Origin: Candidatus Hodarchaeota archaeon
GTDB lineage: Archaea > Asgardarchaeota > Heimdallarchaeia > Hodarchaeales > Hodarchaeaceae
Assembly (NCBI GenBank): GCA_016839815.1
Contig: JAEOTM010000057.1
Span: forward strand, 26,346-90,345
DNA length: 64,000 nt
Direction of reading: 5' to 3'
The notes below the pieces were generated by a model that ran no database searches, had not been told where the DNA came from, and saw only the letters and a program-made list of their open reading frames with translations. A program made the position numbers and the translations under genes. Below, in pieces: positions 35,941-43,352 of the stretch. Position 1 is the stretch's first letter; each line of letters begins with the position of its first letter.

Positions 35941-38289
35941 ATGATTTACATTGGTTTTGGAACGTTTGGTATAGATTTAGGGGCGATTATTCTAGTCATC
36001 AGCTTAGTTGCGTTTATTCTTGATGCCGTATTTGTCTTACTTGGTAAATATGTTGAAAAATGGGAAATATATTCTGAGATGAGTTTGTCTACTGGGATGG
36101 TTGCCCTTCTCATTGCATTTCTTTATTTCGCTTTTTCTGTCGTGACAAACGATTATACCTTTTTCTATGTCAGTGAATATGTAAATAATGATATGGATTT
36201 CTTCTTCAAATTATCCGCCCTCTGGAGTGGACAAGCAGGAAGTTATTTCTTTTGGGCATTCCTTATTGGTGTAGCCTACTATATCTTCAGATTGCTATTT
36301 CGTGAATATGCTCATGAACCCCTCTTTTGGCGAGCTTTTGCATTAGCTGCAATTCAAGTTGCTGTGTTATTGCTGTTAGCTGTAATGAGTAACCCTTTCA
36401 AGCTAAATAAATCCATTCGCTCGGATGGACTTGGACTTAATCCCTTTTTAATGAATATCTGGAATGTTATTCACCCGCCTGTTATCTTCATTGGATATGC
36501 TTTATGTTTAATTCCCATGGTGATCGCTATTGCTCGAATATCACTGCTTGAAGACGGAAAGGTTCCTGACTTCGAAGGTAAACAAAAATTGGACTCTTTC
36601 TTTGAATTTACAGTCTCTGCTGCTTGGTTAATCTTGAGTTCTGGAATCATTGTTGGGGGGTACTGGGCATATATTACCCTTGGATGGGGTGGATTCTGGG
36701 CCTGGGATCCTGTAGAAACAGCCTCCCTTGTTCCTTGGTTATTTATCACACTCTATTATCACGGAAAACCATTTTTACGGAAACATGAATATTTAAATAA
36801 CTATATTGTCAGTATGAGCTACGTGGGTGCATTATTTGTTACATACATTACACGGGGTGGAATAATTAATAGTGTCCACGCTTTCGTTCCAGGAGCAGGA
36901 CTTGAAACAATATTAGAACACCCATTTTCAATCTTGAAAGACATCCCATTCTTGGATATACTCCATCCATTACTCAAGGATATTCCTTTTATTCCTAGAA
37001 ATAGTTTCATTATGAGCTTTATTCTCCGATTCATTCCTGAAGAACGAATATTGATTCTTTTCATACTTATTCTTACATCATTTCTCCTTCCTCATATCCT
37101 TGGATTTACTAGAAGAGAGATAGGTACAATTCCCAGATTAATTGGAAGAGATGACTTAAAAGCTTCTCGTACGCGAATGACTGCCATAAAAATATCGTTT
37201 ATTGCAGGTTTAATTGGCACTTATGTTATCGTTTTTGCTCTGATTACTCCTGTTATCTATGATATGTTGGGATATTTAGTCACACTCAGCAATGATGGTT
37301 TCAATGGAAGAATTATCATCGACAAACCGATTTACAATACAATAATTGCAGTGTTTGGAGGTGCTATGCTACTTGCTCAATTCTTCTGTACGTTTTTCCC
37401 ACGAATATCCATCAACAGAAAATTCCAATTATTGACTGGAGGAGTCGCTGCAGGTATTATTTTCTCTGTTACTGGCTATTTCTATAGGACGGGCTCATTC
37501 AAATCTTTCTTTAGCTCTAGTAATCCTATTGTATCCATTTTAAGTAACTTCTGGACCTCAAGTGAAAAAGCAAACTTAGTTCTACCCTTAATCATTATTG
37601 GGATTATTGGATTAATCTGGGAGTTTATTCAGGTGGCTTTGAAAGAAGAAAAACATTTTATCCGGAAAACTTCCCAAGTAATGCTCCACTTGTCCTTTCT
37701 AGTTATTATTCTTGGTGCTTTAATGAGTGCAAATATGACCAATTCGCAATTAGTTATTGGTTATAATGGTGATCAGATTGAAATTACTGGTTCTTCATTA
37801 ACAATAACGATCTTAGATTTAGAAAGGATTATTCCTGAATCTGGACAACATAGTGTTGAATATAATACACGATTTATGATATCCTCAGGTTCAAATGTGA
37901 TTGGATTTGGAATTAGCTCCCTTTATTGGGATACGGCCTATGAAAGGTTTGGGATCAACAATCGTCAAGGACAGGACGTGACAATTATCACCAATTTATT
38001 CTCCGACATTTATGTTGTGTCAGTTTGGGATCCCAATTTAGATTTAAACCTATATAATCATCCTCTCTTTGGTTTCACTGGTGTTGCACTGCAGGTCAAG
38101 ATCATCCCATATGTGAATATTCTCTGGGCTGGATGTATTCTATTGCATTTTGCTATCATCCCCCTGACGGTGGGAAGATTTTTTTCTTTGAAAGATATTA
38201 TGAAACCCAAGGATGAGCAAGAGAAAAACATTAAACAAAATGAAGGAGACGGAACGAATTCAGCAAATGGTGATATAAAAAATGGCTAG
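35941..38289 (+). CDS. ccmF: CcmF, cytochrome c haem lyase
   Basis: The 782-residue membrane protein has about 14 helices and the WWD motif GWGGFWAWDPVETASLVPWL (residues about 248-267). Conserved histidines are present, including those in NIWNVIHPPVIFIGYA and the loop after the WWD motif. CcmF transfers haem from CcmE to apocytochrome CxxCH sites on the outer face. It is longer than most CcmF (about 650), with a soluble C-terminal region from about residue 600. It overlaps ccmE by 8 nt. CcmH and CcmG are not in the window, as expected for the archaeal variant of System I. Confidence 0.92.
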   Translation: MIYIGFGTFGIDLGAIILVISLVAFILDAVFVLLGKYVEKWEIYSEMSLSTGMVALLIAFLYFAFSVVTNDYTFFYVSEYVNNDMDFFFKLSALWSGQAGSYFFWAFLIGVAYYIFRLLFREYAHEPLFWRAFALAAIQVAVLLLLAVMSNPFKLNKSIRSDGLGLNPFLMNIWNVIHPPVIFIGYALCLIPMVIAIARISLLEDGKVPDFEGKQKLDSFFEFTVSAAWLILSSGIIVGGYWAYITLGWGGFWAWDPVETASLVPWLFITLYYHGKPFLRKHEYLNNYIVSMSYVGALFVTYITRGGIINSVHAFVPGAGLETILEHPFSILKDIPFLDILHPLLKDIPFIPRNSFIMSFILRFIPEERILILFILILTSFLLPHILGFTRREIGTIPRLIGRDDLKASRTRMTAIKISFIAGLIGTYVIVFALITPVIYDMLGYLVTLSNDGFNGRIIIDKPIYNTIIAVFGGAMLLAQFFCTFFPRISINRKFQLLTGGVAAGIIFSVTGYFYRTGSFKSFFSSSNPIVSILSNFWTSSEKANLVLPLIIIGIIGLIWEFIQVALKEEKHFIRKTSQVMLHLSFLVIILGALMSANMTNSQLVIGYNGDQIEITGSSLTITILDLERIIPESGQHSVEYNTRFMISSGSNVIGFGISSLYWDTAYERFGINNRQGQDVTIITNLFSDIYVVSVWDPNLDLNLYNHPLFGFTGVALQVKIIPYVNILWAGCILLHFAIIPLTVGRFFSLKDIMKPKDEQEKNIKQNEGDGTNSANGDIKNG

Positions 38290-38674
38290 TACAAAAAATA
38301 TCATCTTAGCGGGTGGTATAATCGCATTATGCGCTGGTTCACTATTTATCTTATTTGTTGGATCCTCAGTTCCGATCTACAGTGTGAAGGAATTAATGGA
38401 TGATCCAAATGCAGAATCCTATATTGATCGAAGAATTCAAATTGTAGGTAATGTGACTACAATAACAAATATCACCCATTTCACCATTACTGATCCTGAG
38501 ATTGTAGATCCTTCGTTAAAGATTCAAGTTGTAGCACCAGTCACTGTTGTAAGGCCACAAAGATTTGCCCTAGATAAAACAGTAGTGGTGGAAGGAAAAC
38601 TCCTCTCTATTGATGGTATCTGGTTATTCAAAGCTTCCATGATAAGTACAAAGTGCCCATCGAAGTATGAGTGA
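38282..38674 (+). CDS. ccmE: CcmE, haem chaperone with archaeal CxxxY haem site
   Basis: The 130-residue protein has one N-terminal membrane anchor (about 7-27) and an OB-fold beta-barrel (IDRRIQIVGNV...VVVEGKL). At the C-terminus the bacterial haem-attachment motif HxxxY is replaced by C125-P-S-K-Y129. This CxxxY version is the known archaeal/delta-proteobacterial variant that goes with absence of CcmH. It is translationally coupled to ccmF. CcmE carries haem covalently from CcmC (encoded at 9061-9834) to CcmF. All three are present here, in two distant operons. Confidence 0.92.
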   Translation: MASTKNIILAGGIIALCAGSLFILFVGSSVPIYSVKELMDDPNAESYIDRRIQIVGNVTTITNITHFTITDPEIVDPSLKIQVVAPVTVVRPQRFALDKTVVVEGKLLSIDGIWLFKASMISTKCPSKYE

Positions 38675-38722
38675 TCTTAGACATTCAATTGACTTGTCAA
38701 TTACTCTTCCCAGAAGTAAACC

Positions 38723-38732
38723 TTAATAAATA
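38723..38732 (+). promoter_or_regulatory. TATA-like box before the 38-aa ORF and conjugation operon
   Basis: TTAATAAATA lies about 30 bases before the ATG at 38761, the spacing of an archaeal promoter with a short leader. This argues that transcription starts before the 38-aa ORF and not after it. Confidence 0.4.
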
Positions 38733-38760
38733 TACTAAATCTGTATTTAATTACATACTA

Positions 38761-38877
38761 ATGGAGCAAAAGACAATGCCTCGACCAGTTAAAAGAGTAG
38801 ACACAGAATCAAAGGAAAAAGCAACTGAAGATGCTGAAAAGAATAAAGACACGGTACCTATTTCAAAACATTATTAA
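38761..38877 (+). CDS. Small charged 38-aa protein, first gene of the conjugation operon
   Basis: The ATG at 38761 opens 38 codons, about 30 bases after a TATA-like box. The product is highly charged and looks disordered: many Lys, Glu and Asp, no hydrophobic core, ending in PISKHY. It lies 47 nt before the JAB gene on the same strand. It is far too short for a ubiquitin fold. Its position at the head of a JAB-E1-E2-E2 cluster makes it a candidate substrate, tag or regulator of that system (compare the short disordered tag Pup, which is longer). It may also be a chance ORF. No homology is claimed. Confidence 0.4.
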   Translation: MEQKTMPRPVKRVDTESKEKATEDAEKNKDTVPISKHY

Positions 38878-38924
38878 CTAGATCTCTTCTTATCTAATTC
38901 TGATCCTTAAAGGGGATTTACTTA

Positions 38925-39872
38925 TTGCATTCATATCAAGGGGAATCCATATTTATCCAAATTGATCAGGATGTGTACGATGAGATGGTTAAGGAGGGTT
39001 TACAGTGGCCACGTATCGAAACAGGAGGGATGCTATTCGGAAATCTCATTGAAGATGAGAATCATTTAGTAATTGAAATTCTTAAAACACAGATACCTTC
39101 CGATGAAAACTGTATCCGTGAATCAGCATATTTTGAGATTAATCCCGATTACGCCAAGCAAATCTTATCTCAGGAAGAACTTGACTATTTAGGGAATTGG
39201 CATAAGCATCCTGGATATGGTGGACCGTCTCATGGTGATCACCAACAGATTCATGATTTTTTCCTTAATAATCCCCACTTAGATGTTATATTGACTTTTA
39301 TCCTAAATTTCCATTCCGAACGAGAGTATGAACCGATAATTGAAGTTTACTTTAGAGAGAAGCAGAATATGGTTGAAACTTCCTTCATCACAAGATCAGT
39401 ACCACCAAGTAATCTTAGTTTTACTCCTACTACTATACATGAACGAACACCAGTAATCAGAGAAAAAGGAGTATCAACGGATATTCTATCGAGAGTAAAA
39501 CACGAATTAGTGAACATTTTTGACCATCTTTCGGCAATTCACGATATACAGGATTATCCTGGTCAAGCTCCAGATGAGAAAGTCTTATCATTCCCCTATC
39601 AATGCCAAATTAGTCATTTAGATCAATTAATATACGTAAATCTTATGATATCAATTTCTTTTCCCCCTGAATTCCCTAAGGGTAAGCTTTACTTTGATAT
39701 TTCATCAGAGGACATGTCAAAAAATTTTACTTTTAAAACTCATACCGCGGAAACCTTAAATGATATGGAACTTGTACATCCATTTCTATCTCTTTTAAAA
39801 TCTGATATTGAAGATGATTTACCTGTACTCCTTGAAAAGCCCTTATGGAGAGTAATACAAAATAATTTGTGA
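38925..39872 (+). CDS. JAB/MPN-family metalloprotease with C-terminal E2/RWD-like domain
   Basis: The 315-residue protein starts at TTG 38925 after an AAGGGGA ribosome-binding site. The N-terminal JAB domain (about 8-150) keeps the whole JAMM zinc site: E32 (in IETGGMLFG), H93-K-H95-P, and S102-H-G-D105. It should be an active isopeptidase removing or maturing modifiers. The C-terminal part (about 180-315) has IYVNLMISISFPPEFPKGKL, resembling strands 2-4 of a UBC/RWD fold, without a catalytic cysteine. It may bind an E2 or a modifier. It overlaps the E1 gene by 4 nt. The second-domain assignment is tentative. Confidence 0.83.
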   Translation: MHSYQGESIFIQIDQDVYDEMVKEGLQWPRIETGGMLFGNLIEDENHLVIEILKTQIPSDENCIRESAYFEINPDYAKQILSQEELDYLGNWHKHPGYGGPSHGDHQQIHDFFLNNPHLDVILTFILNFHSEREYEPIIEVYFREKQNMVETSFITRSVPPSNLSFTPTTIHERTPVIREKGVSTDILSRVKHELVNIFDHLSAIHDIQDYPGQAPDEKVLSFPYQCQISHLDQLIYVNLMISISFPPEFPKGKLYFDISSEDMSKNFTFKTHTAETLNDMELVHPFLSLLKSDIEDDLPVLLEKPLWRVIQNNL

Positions 39873-41113
39873 TAAAAATGAAATTTTTACTCTATCCAGA
39901 ACTTGAAGCACGATTAAAAAACATACCTTTCCAAGAGGATCCTTTACCCCTATTTGGACGGTCTTTTGATGATTTTACTGTATTTCATTTGGTTGATTTG
40001 ACATCTACCAGCAATGATATTTATCAAATCGGATATCTCTCGACAGAAACAACAAATTCCAATTTTTCCATGACTTTTCCCTTTATTAATCTGACTCTTG
40101 ATAATAAAACATTTAAGATAACAAAGATCACCATTCATAGAAATAAAGACAATATTGAATCATTAGATGAGTTTGAAATAGAATCCATTGATCTTGAACG
40201 ACTATTTGTACGTATTGATCAAGAAGAAACCCCTTTAAATATATTAAGAACAAAAACGGTCGCCATTATTGGAATGGGATCAGGTGGTTCCCTTTTGGCT
40301 TTATATCTGGCAAAAACAGGTATTAAGAGCTTTATCCTCATCGATGATGACCAACTTGAAGTCCATAATATTATACGTCACATTTCTGATCTTTCCCAGC
40401 TCGGTAGGTACAAAACTAAAGCAGTTAAAGACTTTATTCGAAAGAGATTACCAGAAACTCAAATAAAAACTATAGAACGAAAATTTGTATTGCACACAAG
40501 AGCTGATGCAGACTTTTTCCTTGAGATCTTCAAAGATATTGATCTACTAATTGCTGTTTCCGGAGAACACGACGTTAACTTTGCAATCAACGATTTTGTA
40601 CATATAAATGACTTGAAATTTCCTGTTATCTATGCAGGAACATTTGATGGAGTAAAAGGGGGATTAATGTTCAAAGTGGATAAGCGTGAAGATGATCTCT
40701 GTTATCATTGCGTTTATGCTGATACTTTAACTTATCCTTTGTCAGACGGTGACCCTCAAGGAAGTATTCCGACAACAAGTGAGCTAGAGAAGAAGATTGT
40801 ATATGATCGGACCATGCAAGAACAACTTGCTCAACCAGGATTAGGATTAGATATTGATAACATAACTCTCCTCCTCTCAAAATTTTGCTTGGATACTCTG
40901 CTTAAGGGTCATGAACATGGATTATATCACTTCCCTTTCAATTTTTATCTCTGGTATAACAGAACTATCTTAAAACCTGATTCAGAGGAGATTAAGTTTG
41001 AAGGACTCGAATTGTGTTACTATGAGGATTTAGAGAAGAGTAAGGAATGTCCCTTCCACGGAAATCAGGTTGGATCAGATTCAGACACTGATAAAACTGA
41101 ATTTAATCGTTAA
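39869..41113 (+). CDS. E1/ThiF-like ubiquitin-activating-type protein
   Basis: The 414-residue protein has an unrecognised N-terminal domain (1-125), then a ThiF/E1 adenylation domain. That domain shows the nucleotide loop VAIIGMGSGGS (131-141), acidic residues IDDDQ (158-162), N167 and R170 (in HNIIRHI) and K182-region RYKTKAV. A zinc site is likely from C278-Y-H-C281 with cysteines in the C-terminal LCYYEDLEKSKECPFHG. It would adenylate the C-terminus of a small modifier or target protein. Start GTG 39869 overlaps the JAB stop; ATG 39878 is an alternative. A transfer cysteine is not obvious from sequence. Confidence 0.83.
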   Translation: MIKMKFLLYPELEARLKNIPFQEDPLPLFGRSFDDFTVFHLVDLTSTSNDIYQIGYLSTETTNSNFSMTFPFINLTLDNKTFKITKITIHRNKDNIESLDEFEIESIDLERLFVRIDQEETPLNILRTKTVAIIGMGSGGSLLALYLAKTGIKSFILIDDDQLEVHNIIRHISDLSQLGRYKTKAVKDFIRKRLPETQIKTIERKFVLHTRADADFFLEIFKDIDLLIAVSGEHDVNFAINDFVHINDLKFPVIYAGTFDGVKGGLMFKVDKREDDLCYHCVYADTLTYPLSDGDPQGSIPTTSELEKKIVYDRTMQEQLAQPGLGLDIDNITLLLSKFCLDTLLKGHEHGLYHFPFNFYLWYNRTILKPDSEEIKFEGLELCYYEDLEKSKECPFHGNQVGSDSDTDKTEFNR

Positions 41114-41141
41114 AATAAAAATTAATAGAAGTTGAGAGAGC

Positions 41142-41576
41142 TTGTCACTTAGAGGTAACTTAGTCGATAGGGAATTGGAAAGTTTACGGAAAATTTTTCC
41201 TGATATACATAAGAAAGACTTTCTTCAGCTGAAAAACAAGAATAAATGTGTACAAGTCAGCTTTATTACTACAGGCAAATATGCCTGTGGACATTTCGAT
41301 GTACTTATCGAATTTCCTTATAATTATCCAGTAGGATCACCCCTTGTGTGGGTTCAAAGACCCCGAATCCCAAAAAATACGCCACACGTATATGGATGGG
41401 ATAAAGATGGACACGCAAGTATTTGTTATCTTAGACCCAAGAAAGATTGGCGTATGCACTATAGTTCATATGAAACAGCTCTCATGGTAGAAGCTTGGTT
41501 GAAGACATATTGCAGATGGACAAAAACAAGCATTTGGGATTGGCCAGAAGCAGGTGTACTTGATCACATATTTTAA
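41142..41576 (+). CDS. Prokaryotic E2-like (UBC-fold) protein, paralogue 1
   Basis: The 144-residue protein starts at TTG 41142, 28 nt after the E1 gene. It has the E2-type strand-loop FDVLIEFPYNYPVGSPLVWV, then HVYGWDKDGHASICYLRP with candidate catalytic C95. A tryptophan-rich end follows (WRMHYSSYETALMVEAWL...WTKTSIWDWPEAG) as in prokaryotic E2 families linked to E1 and JAB genes, including those of CBASS. The eukaryotic HPN motif is absent, as usual in those families. It would accept a thioester from the E1 and pass it to a target. Confidence 0.78.
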   Translation: MSLRGNLVDRELESLRKIFPDIHKKDFLQLKNKNKCVQVSFITTGKYACGHFDVLIEFPYNYPVGSPLVWVQRPRIPKNTPHVYGWDKDGHASICYLRPKKDWRMHYSSYETALMVEAWLKTYCRWTKTSIWDWPEAGVLDHIF

Positions 41577-41607
41577 TAAATGAAATACTGAATAGGGAAA
41601 TACCAAA

Positions 41608-42012
41608 TTGAGACGGACAGTTGAGAATGAATTACATGAACTAAAGGGAGTATTTCCAGGATTAACTCGTAAAGATTTCTACTATCTTGACAATGGAAAT
41701 ATTGCTGTACAGGTAAAGTATTCCACCACTGGACAGTATGCTCATGGTACATTTACTGTATTGATTGAGTTCCCCCATAATTATCCGAATGCTCCACCCC
41801 GAGCTTGGATTATGGAACCAACCATTTCCAGTCGTACACATCATATCTATGGACGAGATAAGTACGGACATACTGAAATATGTTACCTTCGACCTCAAAA
41901 AGATTGGCACTTCACCTTTACATCTTATGATGCAGCAATTATGATTCAAACTTGGATTTGGGCATACTGTCGATGGAGAAAGGTTGGTATTTGGGATTGG
42001 AAAGAAGCTTAA
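41608..42012 (+). CDS. Prokaryotic E2-like (UBC-fold) protein, paralogue 2
   Basis: The 134-residue protein starts at TTG 41608, 31 nt after paralogue 1, and aligns with it end to end: the FP-NYP loop (FPHNYPNAPPRAW), HIYGRDKYGHTEICYLRP with candidate catalytic C92, and the end WIWAYCRWRKVGIWDWKEA. Both copies keep the cysteine and surrounding residues while the rest has diverged, so both are likely to be active and to differ in target or partner. It lacks the last ten residues of paralogue 1. It is the last gene of the operon. Confidence 0.78.
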   Translation: MRRTVENELHELKGVFPGLTRKDFYYLDNGNIAVQVKYSTTGQYAHGTFTVLIEFPHNYPNAPPRAWIMEPTISSRTHHIYGRDKYGHTEICYLRPQKDWHFTFTSYDAAIMIQTWIWAYCRWRKVGIWDWKEA

Positions 42013-42047
42013 CTGATAATTTTTTCCTCATTAAAGCCTAGCTCCTC

Positions 42048-42067
42048 TTTCTGATAATTATCAGAAA
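42048..42067. promoter_or_regulatory. Perfect 20-bp palindrome
   Basis: TTTCTGATAATTATCAGAAA is fully self-complementary. A half-site CTGATAAT recurs 30 bases earlier, at 42013-42020. It could be an operator for the MoxR operon or, less likely, a terminator of the conjugation operon, since no T-run follows on the + strand. Confidence 0.4.
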
Positions 42068-42374
42068 AATTTAATTTAATTTCGAAAATTAGTAAATATT
42101 TTCACATAAAGACTTCACATAACTTCGCCTGCACTATATAAGTCGAAACACTTCTCGTTTCTCAAAAGAAATGTGAACAGACAACTTAAGATACTAGAAA
42201 CACCAAATTATTGACAATAATTCCCATTATTAGGTAGAAAATCATTAACTTTTCTTTTAATGATTAATTATTAAATTTACATCCAAAGATTTATTCTTTT
42301 GAATTAATTTCAAGCAATTCCTAAATGCATCTGCCGAAATCCTGAAAATCCTCTCTCAGTAAAAGCCTAATATA

Positions 42375-42386
42375 GGAGGATCCTCC
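42375..42386 (+). promoter_or_regulatory. Self-complementary ribosome-binding site of the MoxR gene
   Basis: GGAGGATCCTCC contains the Shine-Dalgarno GGAGG just before the ATG at 42391 and is a perfect 12-bp palindrome. Folding as GGAG-GATC-CTCC would hide the ribosome-binding site, so translation could be weakened. Confidence 0.4.
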
Positions 42387-42390
42387 CTCA

Positions 42391-43350
42391 ATGAATATCC
42401 AAGAAGCCGTTGACACTTGTAACACCATTTTAAGTGAAGTAAACAAACATATAATTGGGAAGGACTCAGTTTTAAAACATGTTATGCTTTGTTTACTCGC
42501 AGATGGGCATATATTATTTGAAGATTATCCAGGACTAGCTAAAACCATGATCTGTAGATCTTTTGCCTCTGTTCTTGGATGTGACTTTAATCGGATTCAA
42601 TTTACGCCGGATCTTTTACCCCAAGATCTTACTGGGTCTGAAATTTATAATCAAAAGTCAAATGACTTTGAATTCAAACCTGGTCCCTTATTTGCTGATA
42701 TTATTTTAGCCGATGAAATCAACAGAGCAACTCCAAAGACTCAGAGTGCTTTATTGGAAGCTATGGGTGAATACCAAGTGTCTATTGGAGGTAATACACA
42801 TCAGCTTATTAGTGATGAGAAACCTTTCGTAGTAGTTGCAACACAGAATCCACTTGAATTAGAAGGAACATTTGCTCTTCCTGAGGCTCAAGTCGATCGA
42901 TTTCTAGCTAAGATTCGAATTGGTTATCCATCAAAACTTGATGAAGCGAAAATTCTTACTAATCGCATTGATCGGAAATCTAAATCCTTTACTCTCCCCC
43001 AAATTATTACAAAAGGTGTGTTTCGTGAAATGCAAAAGGTTGTAGAAACTGTCTCTGTTTCTGATGAGATCAAATCTTATATCGTAGATATCGTTGATTA
43101 TACTCGAAAAGCTCCTCAGGTAAGAGTAGGAGCTTCTCCACGCGGATCGTTAGATCTTATGTCATTAGCTAGAGCTAATGCAGTACTAAAGGGGAGAGAT
43201 TACGTTATTCCTCACGATGTCAAAGAATTAGCCACTCTAACCTTAGCTCATCGGATTATCCTAGACATCGGATCATTTATTGCAGGTGGTTCTTCAGAAG
43301 AAATTGTTTCAAGGATTTTAACAAAAGTTGACGCACCCAGGAAAGAGTAG
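42391..43350 (+). CDS. MoxR-family AAA+ ATPase
   Basis: The 319-residue protein has a MoxR Walker A (FEDYPGLAKT, about 43-52) and Walker B with ADEINRATPKTQSALLEAM, the ATQNPLELEGTFALPEAQVDRF sensor block, and the C-terminal GASPRGSLDLMSLARA. MoxR ATPases act as chaperones with DUF58/von Willebrand-type partner proteins, often for maturation of surface or metal proteins. It heads a cluster of five or six genes including a DUF58 and a DUF4129-like gene. It starts at ATG 42391 after a palindromic ribosome-binding site. Confidence 0.93.
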   Translation: MNIQEAVDTCNTILSEVNKHIIGKDSVLKHVMLCLLADGHILFEDYPGLAKTMICRSFASVLGCDFNRIQFTPDLLPQDLTGSEIYNQKSNDFEFKPGPLFADIILADEINRATPKTQSALLEAMGEYQVSIGGNTHQLISDEKPFVVVATQNPLELEGTFALPEAQVDRFLAKIRIGYPSKLDEAKILTNRIDRKSKSFTLPQIITKGVFREMQKVVETVSVSDEIKSYIVDIVDYTRKAPQVRVGASPRGSLDLMSLARANAVLKGRDYVIPHDVKELATLTLAHRIILDIGSFIAGGSSEEIVSRILTKVDAPRKE

Positions 43351-43352
43351 TT

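Larger units (their letters stand above)
42013..42390. other. 378-bp spacer between the conjugation operon and the MoxR operon
   Basis: Besides the palindrome at 42048-42067 (separate entry) there is a TATA-like CTATATAAG at about 42135-42143, far (about 250 bases) from the MoxR start. No open frame, RNA gene or repeat array was seen. Confidence 0.4.

Noticed and set aside
38761..38877. Calling the 38-aa ORF a ubiquitin-like modifier
   Set aside because: It is half the length of a beta-grasp fold, has no hydrophobic core and no C-terminal GG.
38761..42012. Reading the operon as a CBASS defence system
   Set aside because: E2 and JAB features are compatible, but no CD-NTase (GS-x-D motifs) or effector gene lies in or next to the operon within the window.
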